Assembly (NCBI RefSeq): GCF_036699995.1
Contig: NZ_CP144906.1
Coordinates: 1,240,001 to 1,304,000, forward strand
From: Clostridium beijerinckii
Lineage (GTDB): Bacteria; Bacillota; Clostridia; Clostridiales; Clostridiaceae
Reading direction: 5' to 3'
DNA length: 64,000 nucleotides
Every line of letters begins with the position of its first letter. Positions within the stretch are counted from its first letter, which is position 1. The notes beneath the pieces were generated by a model. It was not told the DNA's origin and did not search any database. It was given only the letters and a program-made list of their open reading frames with translations. The position numbers and the translations under genes were made by a program. Below, in pieces: positions 52,439 through 60,806 of this stretch.

Positions 52439-52820
52439 TTTTAAATATATGAATCTAAAGAAAGCTTATGATAGACTTGTTGAAGTAAGCAGATTATATG
52501 ATGGAAAGAACGACATAATAAGGGATAGCTTGATTCAAAGATTTGAATTTACATATGAACTTACTCATAAGACACTTAGAGAATTTATGAAATATTTGGG
52601 GGTAACTCTTGAAAATTCATTTCCACGTACAATTTATAAAAAAGCATATGTAAATAATCTAATATCAGATGATAAAGTTTGGATTAGTTTATTAGAAGAT
52701 AGAAATTCTACATCACATATATATAATGAAAGTTTGGCAAATGAAATTGCTAGTAGAATAGTAAAGGAATATGTTAATGCAATAGGAGAATTGGTTGAAA
52801 ATTTAGAAAAGCTTTTATAA
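52425..52820 (+). CDS. HEPN-domain protein, nucleotidyltransferase substrate-binding type (toxin-like)
   Basis: A 131-aa protein of the HI0074-like HEPN family, homologous to the 32878 protein (shared IQRFEF-YE and DRN-TSH-Y). The motif is Arg93-Asn-Ser-Thr-Ser-His98-Ile-Tyr100, i.e. R-x4-H-x-Y. It forms a pair with the upstream nucleotidyltransferase, in the opposite gene order to the 32878/33287 pair. Confidence 0.85.
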   Translation: MRSIDFKYMNLKKAYDRLVEVSRLYDGKNDIIRDSLIQRFEFTYELTHKTLREFMKYLGVTLENSFPRTIYKKAYVNNLISDDKVWISLLEDRNSTSHIYNESLANEIASRIVKEYVNAIGELVENLEKLL

Positions 52821-52862
52821 AGAATTTATGGAGTTGTGGATGTGTTTACTTAGCCAAAGTTT

Positions 52863-53000
52863 ATGAAGGATGCAATCAGAAACAGCTATAAAGTAAAAGA
52901 TAAAAATTTGATTAATAATGCAGATAAAGCATCATTAAAATCAAAACGAAGTGGAAAGAATCAAGTAACCATATGGAAGCCAGAATTAAATATGGATTAA
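52863..53000 (+). pseudogene. GGDEF (diguanylate cyclase) C-terminal fragment
   Basis: A short frame reads ...VKDKNLINNADKASLKSKRSGKNQVTIWKPEL and a stop (in parts). The pattern ADKA-L--AKRSGKN-V--W is the last helix and strand of GGDEF domains, which make cyclic di-GMP. The catalytic GGDEF loop is absent. It is a gene relic. Confidence 0.7.
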
Positions 53001-53094
53001 AAATAATGCAAAATTAATACATAGTTTCATACTGAAATTTAGATCAGGATATTACATAAATAAAAATATTTTCAATATACATATGAAATATCAA

Positions 53095-53144
53095 TGCGTT
53101 GTACCGACGGGTATACCACTTACCGTCGATACAACGTATTTTTT
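53095..53144 (+). terminator. Intrinsic terminator
   Basis: GCGTTGTACCGACGGG, loop, CCGTCGATACAACG followed by TATTTTTTG. Probably the original terminator of the lost GGDEF gene. Confidence 0.85.
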
Positions 53145-53192
53145 GTGGAATAATATGTGGACTATAGATACCCCAACTTATGCATATAACTC

Positions 53193-53451
53193 GCCGAAAT
53201 CATAAATATTTTGATTCCGAAAAGCTATGAAAATATCGCTGAAGGTTCTAAGCAGCAGGTTGTAGCCACTTTAGCATGCTCCAACTTTCCGAGGGAAGCT
53301 CGACTCATTACATTCGCTGAGGAAGTTCGAGAACCCAAAATAAAATTTTGGACTCTCACTTCACAAGCTAAAATGGAACAACCTACAGCTAAGAACCTTT
53401 AACAGCTCATTTTCAAATGTTTTCTTCACAAATATATTTATGATTTCTAGT
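53193..53451 (+). repeat. Family A long-hairpin element, copy 6, with extended loop
   Basis: Almost identical in both arms to the copy at 4581-4772, but with an insert of about 85 bases at the tip (GAAGCTCGACTCATTACATT ... GGACTCTCACTTC) like that of the 14151 element. Comparison of the two shows that the insert is gained or lost as a unit while the arms stay constant. A frame of 64 codons runs through it but is not a gene. Confidence 0.7.
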
Positions 53452-53572
53452 GAAGATATGAACTTAAAGTTTTAGTAAATTTGTAAATACATTTATCTAA
53501 TAAGTTGAATTCTTAAATTGTTTATCTATATCCACAACTTGAAATTTACTTATACCTTGAAATATATGCCAT

Positions 53573-53764
53573 ACTAGAAAGTAGAAACATTTTTGCGCAG
53601 CAGGCATTTAAAAATGAGCTGTTAAAAGTGCCTTATTGTAGTTTGTCCTACTTATGCTTGTCACACTGAAGGTGGGAGCAAGCATAAGTTGCGATAACCT
53701 GCAATTTAGCACTTTCAGCGAAATTTTTATAGTCCTGCGAAGCAACAATGTTTCTTCTTTCGGT
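53573..53764 (-). repeat. Family A long-hairpin element, copy 7 (reverse)
   Basis: On the minus strand it begins ACCGAAAGAAGAAACATTG and ends GTTTCTACTTTCTAGT, with inner stem TGCAGGTTATCGCAACTTATG. It is very like the 13917 element. It lies tail-to-tail with copy 6, separated by about 120 bases of shared tail sequence. Confidence 0.65.
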
Positions 53765-53949
53765 GTACTATATGCATAAGTCTATATCTCAAGTTGGATA
53801 TCTATAGTACAAAAGTATTAAAAAATTCTTATATTTGTTAGTTTACATATGGAACAAATGTTATAAAGTGCTATAATAAAAAATGTTTGGATATTAAATA
53901 TTTTTTGCCATATATAAGTTTAAATAGTATAATTCATTCTTTATAAAAC

Positions 53950-54073
53950 TATATATTGAAAAAATGATTCTTCATCATAATTCTAAAAATATTGCAAGAA
54001 TTATAGCTATGATTGTGCATTGTGAATTGTAAATTGTGCATTATGAACTGAATTGTGCATTGCAGTATATATT
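53950..54073 (+). repeat. Family B repeat, copy 6
   Basis: ATATATTGAAAAAATGATTC, TTCATCATAATTCTAAAAAT, ATTGCAAGAATTATAGC, then about seven heptamer units and the end TTGCAGTATATATTTT. It lies directly upstream of the MBOAT gene. No promoter with two good boxes was found between here and 54143. Confidence 0.65.
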
Positions 54074-54142
54074 TTAAGATAAATTTTTATGAATTAAACT
54101 TTTGAAACATGTATATTAATCTCTTTATAAGGATGTGGAACA

Positions 54143-55741
54143 ATGTCGTTTTTGCAATTTAATTTTTGTATTTTTTTATTTATATTGATTTTGGCATATT
54201 ATTTTTTGCCTAAGAAGTTTCAATGGATATGTTTACTTATTGGAAGTTATATTTTTTATGTATCTGCTGGTATAAAGACTGTTGGATATATAATTTTTAC
54301 GACTTTGACGGTCTGGATTGGAACAATTATGATAAGTAAAATTAGCGAAAATATGAAGATTGAATTAAGTGAAAGAAAAGAAACGCTGACACCTGAAAGC
54401 AAGAAACAAATAAAGACTTTAGCAAAGAAAAAGCAAAGAATAATTTTCTGGTGTGTTTTATTAAGTAATTTTGGAATTCTAGCGTTTTTAAAATACTTTG
54501 ATTTTTTATCAAAAAACATTACAGGATTATTTAACATAGTAACTCATCATGGAGCAGTACCAATGAAGTTGAATTTGTTACTACCATTAGGAATATCTTT
54601 CTATACTTTTCAGTCTATGGGATACCTAATTGATGTATATAATGGAAAATATAAAGCAGAAAAAAACTTATTTAAATTTGCACTGTTTATTTCATTTTTT
54701 CCTCAAATTGTACAAGGCCCTATTAATAGATTTGATAAATTATCAGAACAGCTATACAAGACTCGAAGATTTGATTGGCAGAAATTTAAATATGGGCTGC
54801 AATTGATCTTATGGGGACTTTTTAAGAAGATGGTAATTGCAGATAGAGCAATTACATTAGTTAATGAAACATTTAAGAACTATGATAATTATGGTGGTGC
54901 AATTACAGTAGTAGGAATTTTATTCTATTCGCTGCAGCAATATGCAGATTTTTCAGGTGGAATTGATGTGGCTATGGGAATCTCTGAATTGCTCGGAATA
55001 AATATGGCTGTGAATTTTAGAAGACCTTATTTTTCAACTTCACTATCAGAATTTTGGCGTAGGTGGCATATTACCCTAGGTGCTTGGATGCGCGATTATA
55101 TATTTTATCCTCTAGCTCTTTCAAAGAAAATGTCTAAGGTATCAAAACTAGCAAATAAACATCTTGGAAGGAAAGCAGGAAGAATCATCCCAGTTGCATT
55201 TTCTAACTTAGTGGTATTTTTAGTTGTTGGCATCTGGCATGGAGCTTATTGGCATTATATAGCGTGGGGATTATATAACGGTATTGTGATTGCCTTTAGC
55301 ACTATTGCAGAACCTTTTTATGAATGGTTAAAAAGGGTAACTAAAGTAAATACTGAATGCTTCTCATATCACTTGTTTAGGATATTAAGAACGTTTTTTA
55401 TTGTAAATTTAGGATGGTATTTTGATAGGGCAAGTAATCTGAATTCTTCACTTTACATGTTACATAATACCGTAGCAAATTTTAAAGTTACTCAATTACT
55501 TGATGGTACAATTTATAAACTTGGACTTAAAGAGCAGGATTTTAGAATTTTATTTTGGGCAACTATTATTTTAGTTGCAGTAAGTGTATTACAAGAAAGA
55601 GGAGTAAAGATACGTGAATTTTTATCTAAGCAAAATTTAGTTTTTAGGTGGGCAGTATTTTATGCATTAATTTTTGCTGTCATAAGCTTTGATGCTAGTT
55701 CTGGAAATTTGCTAGGAGGATTTATGTATGCGCAATTTTAA
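54143..55741 (+). CDS. MBOAT family O-acyltransferase, AlgI-like (DltB role)
   Basis: A 532-aa polytopic membrane protein. Core MBOAT blocks are FFPQIVQGPINRFDKL, YADFSGGIDVAMGISELLGI, EFWRRWHITLGAWMRDYIFYPL (His319) and VVGIWHGAYWHYIAWGLYNG (His366, the catalytic-type histidine). Length and sequence resemble AlgI/PatA proteins more than the shorter DltB (about 400 aa). Its neighbours are dltA and dltC homologues, so it probably moves an activated amino acid, such as D-alanine, across the membrane. It overlaps the next gene by 14 bases. Confidence 0.85.
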   Translation: MSFLQFNFCIFLFILILAYYFLPKKFQWICLLIGSYIFYVSAGIKTVGYIIFTTLTVWIGTIMISKISENMKIELSERKETLTPESKKQIKTLAKKKQRIIFWCVLLSNFGILAFLKYFDFLSKNITGLFNIVTHHGAVPMKLNLLLPLGISFYTFQSMGYLIDVYNGKYKAEKNLFKFALFISFFPQIVQGPINRFDKLSEQLYKTRRFDWQKFKYGLQLILWGLFKKMVIADRAITLVNETFKNYDNYGGAITVVGILFYSLQQYADFSGGIDVAMGISELLGINMAVNFRRPYFSTSLSEFWRRWHITLGAWMRDYIFYPLALSKKMSKVSKLANKHLGRKAGRIIPVAFSNLVVFLVVGIWHGAYWHYIAWGLYNGIVIAFSTIAEPFYEWLKRVTKVNTECFSYHLFRILRTFFIVNLGWYFDRASNLNSSLYMLHNTVANFKVTQLLDGTIYKLGLKEQDFRILFWATIILVAVSVLQERGVKIREFLSKQNLVFRWAVFYALIFAVISFDASSGNLLGGFMYAQF

Positions 55742-57092
55742 ATATAAATGGTTTAGTGGAATAATATTTATAATGGTTTTCATTATTTTAAGTTATGGTT
55801 TAGCATTTGCCCTAGTACCAAAAGGTAATTATTCACGAATGACTATGCGTGAAATGTATTCCGATAAAAAAGATTTTGATGTGGTATTTGCAGGCGCTTC
55901 CCTATCTAATAGGGATATCAACCCATATATTATGGATAAGGAATTAGGAGTAAATACTTTTAATTATGCATTTTCTCAGCAGATGTTTGTAGGGACTTAC
56001 TATTCACTGAAAGAAATGTTTAATTATCATAAGCCTAAACTAATTGTTTTAACTGTTGATCCAGATAATTTTACCAGCAAGGAAGAAAAGCCAATAGTAT
56101 TTCTTGCAGTTTCCTTATATATGAAATCATTTTTAAATAAGCTTGAATATTATTTTGCATCGTCTCAAGATGGTTCTTATTTAGACAGGCTATTTCCGTG
56201 GCGTGGATATGATGTAAAATCACCTCTTGATGTTGTAAACAATATTTATGGAAAGTTTGATTCTTTTTATACAGATTATCCAAAGCCAGGACAAGTAGAA
56301 GCTATGGAAAACAATAAAAATGGTTATGTAGGAAAAGGATTTGTAAAGGTTGATCCTAGTGATGAAAAGGGAACTCTAAATTACGATAATTTAAAACTGC
56401 CTCCGGCTAATAAAAATATAAGCGATATAAATACAAAAGATACGGAATATTTAAAAAAGATATCACAATTATGTAAGGAGAACAATTGTGAGCTAATCCT
56501 TCTAAGTACACCATTTCCTACATTTCAAATTCTCAGAGTGAAAAATTACTTTGAATTTGATAAGAAGGTGGCAGATATAGCAAAGGATTTAAATATTGAA
56601 TATTACAACTATAACTTAATTAAACCAGAAGTGTTTAAGTTAAAAAATAATTATTTTTCTGATACTGAACACTTGAATACTAATGGCGCAGAGGCTTTCT
56701 CTAAATCACTGGCATCTTTCCTAAAAATGCGCGAAAATGGTGACGATATGAGCAAATATTTTTACAAACAAGATGAGTATTATGCATCAATAGATTATGT
56801 TTCATCTGCGTGGTTTAATTGGAAAAAGAATGGTAGTATTATAACACTATCAGGGGATTCTCTTCATGGATCTAAAGTTACACCAGAATACCAATTTGTA
56901 TTACTAGATTCAGAAACTGGACAGGAGCATATCATACGAGATTATGATAAAAATCCAGATTTTGTTTTTGATTCCGAGTCTTATAAGAAGTTTAAAATAC
57001 GAGTAAATGCTAGGGCAAAAGGATCTAATAATAATGAAGTTATTCGTCATTATGATGAAGATGTCTCCAAAGAAGAGTTATATAAAAGATAA
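55728..57092 (+). CDS. SGNH-hydrolase-like membrane-anchored protein (DltD-like role)
   Basis: A 454-aa protein with one N-terminal membrane anchor (about 10-31) and an extracytoplasmic SGNH/AlgX-like domain. The serine block is VVFAGASLSNRDINP and the C-terminal acid/base pair is SDTEHLNTNGAEAFS (D-x-x-H). DltD and AlgJ/X proteins have this layout and hand acyl groups to the final acceptor. It is not a close DltD by eye. A C-terminal extension of about 120 residues after the SGNH fold is strand-rich and may bind the polymer. Confidence 0.75.
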   Translation: MRNFKYKWFSGIIFIMVFIILSYGLAFALVPKGNYSRMTMREMYSDKKDFDVVFAGASLSNRDINPYIMDKELGVNTFNYAFSQQMFVGTYYSLKEMFNYHKPKLIVLTVDPDNFTSKEEKPIVFLAVSLYMKSFLNKLEYYFASSQDGSYLDRLFPWRGYDVKSPLDVVNNIYGKFDSFYTDYPKPGQVEAMENNKNGYVGKGFVKVDPSDEKGTLNYDNLKLPPANKNISDINTKDTEYLKKISQLCKENNCELILLSTPFPTFQILRVKNYFEFDKKVADIAKDLNIEYYNYNLIKPEVFKLKNNYFSDTEHLNTNGAEAFSKSLASFLKMRENGDDMSKYFYKQDEYYASIDYVSSAWFNWKKNGSIITLSGDSLHGSKVTPEYQFVLLDSETGQEHIIRDYDKNPDFVFDSESYKKFKIRVNARAKGSNNNEVIRHYDEDVSKEELYKR

Positions 57093-57134
57093 TGTAAAGT
57101 AAGCTATGAAAAAATAGATTATGGAGGAAATATT

Positions 57135-58646
57135 ATGGAAAAAAGTATTTTATCTTATCTTGAAAGCTCAGAAAGGAACTTTCCTAATAAAGTTGCTTTT
57201 TCTGATGGCAAATATGAATTAACTTATCATGAATTGGTTGAAGCAGCTAAAAGTATTGGGAGCTTTTTGATAGAAAATATAGGTATGCGTAAAGCTGTTG
57301 TTGTTTATATGGAAAAAGGCTCAAGAAATATTTCAGCATTTATGGGTGCAGCGTATGCAGGTTGTTTTTATGTTCCACTGGATGCTCAAATGCCTGTGGA
57401 GCGTATTAATATAATATTAGATACATTGAAGCCAGCAGCTATAATTTATGATGACAAAACAGAAAAATATCTTTCGCTTATAGAAACGGATTGCATAAAG
57501 GTATTGTATGATGAAATTCATATGTTACCACAAAATGAAGAAAAATTAGAGACTGCAAGAAGACAAATGATCGATACTGATCCTTTGTACATCCTCTTTA
57601 CAAGCGGATCAACAGGGATTCCAAAAGGTGTTATTGTATGTCATAGATCTGTAATTGATTATGCAGACTGGGTAGTTAAAACTTTTGAGTTGAATGAAAA
57701 TACTACTTTTGGAAATCAGACACCATTTTATTTTAGTATGTCTGTACTAGATATATTTTCAACTATTCGAAGTGGAGCAACATTATATATTATTCCTAAA
57801 ATGTTATTTTCATTTCCAGTAAAATTACTTGAATTCTTAAAAGAAAAAGAAATTAACACAATTTATTGGGTTCCATCTGCATTAAGCATAGTGGCTAATT
57901 TAGGAGCCTTAGATGTCATTAAGCTGCCTCATTTAAAGAACGTTTTATTTGCAGGAGAGACAATGCCTACTAAACAGCTTAATATATGGCGTAGACATGT
58001 TCCGGATGCGGTATATGCAAATTTGTTTGGACCAACTGAAATTACAGATATAGGGATATATTATATAGTTGATAGAGAGTTTAATGATGATGAACCTATC
58101 CCAATAGGGGTGCCATGTGATAATGTAGATGCTTTGGTTGTGGATGAAGATAGACAACTTGTTGAGGAATGTGGAAAAGTTGGAGAATTGTTAATTCGTG
58201 GATCGTTCTTGGCTTGTGGATATTATAATAATCCAGAAAAAACAAGGGAAGCATTTATTCAAAACCCATTAAATAAGAGCTATCCTGAAACTGTTTATTG
58301 TACAGGAGATTTAGTTTACTGGAATGAAAATAGAGAATTAGTATATGTTTCACGTAAAGATTTTCAAATTAAACATATGGGAAATAGAATAGAATTAGGC
58401 GAAATAGAAAATGCAATGAGTGCATTAGAAGACGTGGACATGTGTTGCTGTCTATATAATAAGGAAAGTGATCAAATTGTTGCTGTATATTCAGGGAACT
58501 TGGAGACTAAAAAACTATCTCAGAATTTAAAGAAAAAGCTGCCACGCTATATGCTGCCTAATGTCTGCTATAACAGAAGCACTATGCCACTCAATATGAA
58601 TGGAAAAATTGATCGTAAAAAGCTAATAGAAGAATATGTAAAATAA
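57135..58646 (+). CDS. dltA: D-alanine--carrier-protein ligase-like adenylating enzyme
   Basis: A 503-aa adenylation enzyme of the DltA type. Core motifs are LFTSGSTGIPKGVIV (A3), NLFGPTEITDIG (A5), CTGDLVYW (A7) and the C-terminal lysine motif NMNGKIDRKKL (A10). It would activate an amino acid as AMP ester and load it on the DltC-like carrier. D-alanine is the expected substrate from family membership; the specificity pocket was not resolved here. AGGAAAT precedes the ATG. Confidence 0.87.
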   Translation: MEKSILSYLESSERNFPNKVAFSDGKYELTYHELVEAAKSIGSFLIENIGMRKAVVVYMEKGSRNISAFMGAAYAGCFYVPLDAQMPVERINIILDTLKPAAIIYDDKTEKYLSLIETDCIKVLYDEIHMLPQNEEKLETARRQMIDTDPLYILFTSGSTGIPKGVIVCHRSVIDYADWVVKTFELNENTTFGNQTPFYFSMSVLDIFSTIRSGATLYIIPKMLFSFPVKLLEFLKEKEINTIYWVPSALSIVANLGALDVIKLPHLKNVLFAGETMPTKQLNIWRRHVPDAVYANLFGPTEITDIGIYYIVDREFNDDEPIPIGVPCDNVDALVVDEDRQLVEECGKVGELLIRGSFLACGYYNNPEKTREAFIQNPLNKSYPETVYCTGDLVYWNENRELVYVSRKDFQIKHMGNRIELGEIENAMSALEDVDMCCCLYNKESDQIVAVYSGNLETKKLSQNLKKKLPRYMLPNVCYNRSTMPLNMNGKIDRKKLIEEYVK

Positions 58647-58660
58647 AGGAGAGAGCTATT

Positions 58661-58888
58661 ATGGAAAAGTTAATTGAATTATTACAAGGTGTTAGAGATG
58701 ATGTTGATTTTAGTACATGCACAACTTTAGTTGATGAAGGGATTTTGGATTCATTTGATATTGTTGAAATTGTTAATGTAATTGATGAAGAATATGATAT
58801 TGAAGTTCCTGCAATTGAAATAGTTCCTGAAAATTTTAATAGCGCAGAAGCAATTTTTAACTTGATACAGCGTCTTTTAGAGGAATAA
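58661..58888 (+). CDS. dltC: D-alanyl carrier protein
   Basis: A 75-aa acyl-carrier-type protein. The phosphopantetheine attachment serine lies in DEGILDSFDIVEIVNVI. The rest is a standard four-helix, acidic ACP fold (EEYDIEVPAIEIVPENFNSAEAIFNLIQ). It is 14 bases after dltA, with AGGAGAG before the ATG. Gene order here is MBOAT, SGNH, dltA, dltC, unlike the classical dltABCD. Confidence 0.88.
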   Translation: MEKLIELLQGVRDDVDFSTCTTLVDEGILDSFDIVEIVNVIDEEYDIEVPAIEIVPENFNSAEAIFNLIQRLLEE

Positions 58889-58937
58889 ATTTTATTATAA
58901 GTTAGATGGCGAGATTGAAAATTATAATTATATAAAA

Positions 58938-59000
58938 GTACTGCACTAAATTATGTTTAGTGCAAATTTTGTTTTAAGCAAGTGATATATGGGGTATAAT
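58938..59000 (+). repeat. Family C terminator-promoter module, copy 13 (core only)
   Basis: TGCACTAAATTATGTTTAGTGCA is a near-perfect hairpin followed by AATTTTGTTTTAAG and TATAAT (58995-59000). The 5' AGCAAGTGAG part is absent. It terminates the dlt-like operon and starts vanZ transcription, showing that the core module also serves non-cassette genes. Confidence 0.7.
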
Positions 59001-59066
59001 ATAAGATAATTATCAACACTATTGAAATGAAATTTACAAACGGTCTAATTAAAAAGAGGTGGTCAC

Positions 59067-59588
59067 TTGAAAAAAATTGTTATACTTTTATGTTTGTTCT
59101 GGATGGGATTTATATTTTATATGTCAGGAAATAACGGAACAATTTCTCATGAACAAAGCACTAAGGTGGTTAACATAATTGAAAATGCTCAAGGAAATCA
59201 GGAAAAGTCACAATCTGAAAATAAAGATAAAGCAGTAAATAACAGCAACAGCTCACAGCAAAATAAGAACAACATTAATGTTCAGCAGGCAGAAGCAAGT
59301 AACTTAGATCATATAGTAAGAAAAAATGCTCATGCATTTATGTATATGGTACTAGCGATTCTAGTTTGTGGTGCATTTTTTTCCTATAATAAAAGTGGAA
59401 AAGGTATGATAATTTACATATTGTTTATTTGTTTATTTTATGCTGTAACTGATGAGTTCCATCAATCTTTTATACCAGGAAGGACTTCATTAGTTAGTGA
59501 CATTTTGGTTGATTTTATGGGAGCGTTGATTGGATTGGGATTATTTTATTTTTCTTATTATAAGATTTATAAAAGAAATAGATTATAA
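59067..59588 (+). CDS. VanZ-like family membrane protein
   Basis: A 173-aa protein starting with TTG (AGAGGTGG upstream). It has an N-terminal membrane segment ending FYMSGNNG, a polar Gln/Asn-rich extracytoplasmic loop (about 30-85), then the VanZ core KNAHAFMYMVLAILVCG, YAVTDEFHQSFIPGRTSLVSDILVDFMGALIG. VanZ proteins give low-level glycopeptide resistance in enterococci, but most homologues have unknown function. The QSENKDKAVNNSNSSQQ-type insert is longer than usual. Confidence 0.82.
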   Translation: MKKIVILLCLFWMGFIFYMSGNNGTISHEQSTKVVNIIENAQGNQEKSQSENKDKAVNNSNSSQQNKNNINVQQAEASNLDHIVRKNAHAFMYMVLAILVCGAFFSYNKSGKGMIIYILFICLFYAVTDEFHQSFIPGRTSLVSDILVDFMGALIGLGLFYFSYYKIYKRNRL

Positions 59589-59591
59589 AGA

Positions 59592-59631
59592 AAAAAGTAC
59601 GTAGTTAAAAAATTACGTGCTTTTTTCTTTA
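59592..59631 (+). terminator. Terminator of the VanZ-like gene
   Basis: AAGTACGTA, loop, TTACGTGCTTTTTTC: an intrinsic terminator directly after the stop codon. Confidence 0.8.
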
Positions 59632-59641
59632 TGTATAGATA

Positions 59642-59735
59642 CCAAATTTAAAACTGCATTTATGTATGACTTACCGAAATTATAAATATTTGATTCCGAA
59701 AAGCTATGAAACTATCACAAAATATATATATTTGT
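59642..59735 (+). repeat. Family A left-arm fragment
   Basis: TATGACTTACCGAAATTATA and GATTCCGAAAAGCTATGAAA match the left arm of the 4581 element; the inner stem and right arm are missing. The rest of the 59736-59888 gap holds a possible -10, GGATATAATTG, near 59840, probably for galU. Confidence 0.6.
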
Positions 59736-59888
59736 TTTTATAATTTATTAGGGCAAGGTTGATTTAAAATTCTCGTTGCTTCACCAGTTGTTAAAATAAT
59801 TTCACAATAGAATAAAATTTCATGTTATACTATAAATAGGATATAATTGACAAAAAAAGATAAGATGACTAATATGGGGGACATAATC

Positions 59889-60767
59889 ATGAGTAAAAAA
59901 ATAAAAAAAGCGATAATTCCTGCGGCAGGATTAGGTACAAGGTTTCTTCCAGCAACTAAAGCAAAATCTAAGGAAATGCTACCTATAGTAGATAAACCAG
60001 CAATTCAGTATATTGTGGAAGAAGCAATAGCTTCTGGAATTGAAGAAATTCTTATTATAACTGGAAGGCACAAAACATGCATTGAAAATCATTTTGATAA
60101 GTCAGTGGAACTTGAAGCAGAATTAGCTAAAAATAATAAGGATGAGTTACTAAAGATAGTCAGGGATATATCAGGTATGGCAAATATTCATTACATAAGA
60201 CAGAAAGAACCACGAGGATTAGGACATGCTATTTATTGTGCTAGGGCATTTGTAGGAAATGAGCCTTTTGCAGTATTGCTTGGAGATGATATTGTTTATA
60301 CAAATGAGTACCAAAAGCCTTGTTTAAAGCAGCTTATAGATTGTTATAGTGAATATAAAACAAGTATATTAGGAGTGCAAGCAGTAGAACCAGAGCATGT
60401 ATCAAGGTATGGAATAGTTAATGGAATAAAAATTGAGGATAGAGTTTCAAAGGTTAAGGGATTAGTGGAAAAACCAAATATTAAAGATGCTTTATCTAAT
60501 ACTGCAATTCTTGGAAGGTACATAATAACACCACAAATATTTGATGTGTTAAGCAGAATTAAACCTGGAAAAGGTAATGAAATACAGCTTACAGATGCAT
60601 TATTAGAATTGCTTAAAGAGGAAGCAATTTATTCATATAACTTTGAAGGCATAAGATATGACGTGGGAGATAAACTTGGATATCTAAAAGCTACAGTAGA
60701 ATACGCATTAAGAAATTCAGAACTTAGAGATGGATTTACTGATTACTTAAAGAGTATAGTTATTTAA
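59889..60767 (+). CDS. galU: UTP--glucose-1-phosphate uridylyltransferase
   Basis: Makes UDP-glucose, precursor of UDP-glucuronate (Ugd at 16545) and UDP-galactose. Motifs are IPAAGLGTRFLPATKAKSKEMLPIVDKPAIQYIVEEA (in parts), the Lys-containing VEKP loop and KPGKGNEIQLTDAL. ATG 59889 follows GGGGGA, giving 292 aa; the earlier in-frame start at 59847 is not favoured. A truncated second copy is at 32282-32719. Confidence 0.94.
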   Translation: MSKKIKKAIIPAAGLGTRFLPATKAKSKEMLPIVDKPAIQYIVEEAIASGIEEILIITGRHKTCIENHFDKSVELEAELAKNNKDELLKIVRDISGMANIHYIRQKEPRGLGHAIYCARAFVGNEPFAVLLGDDIVYTNEYQKPCLKQLIDCYSEYKTSILGVQAVEPEHVSRYGIVNGIKIEDRVSKVKGLVEKPNIKDALSNTAILGRYIITPQIFDVLSRIKPGKGNEIQLTDALLELLKEEAIYSYNFEGIRYDVGDKLGYLKATVEYALRNSELRDGFTDYLKSIVI

Positions 60768-60806
60768 GTTTTGAAATTTAAGTTGAATTAATTAAAGAGG
60801 AAAATA

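Noticed and set aside
53211..53402. A 63-codon plus-strand ORF
   Set aside because: Entirely inside the family A element at 53193-53451; the near-identical element at 4581 does not keep the frame.
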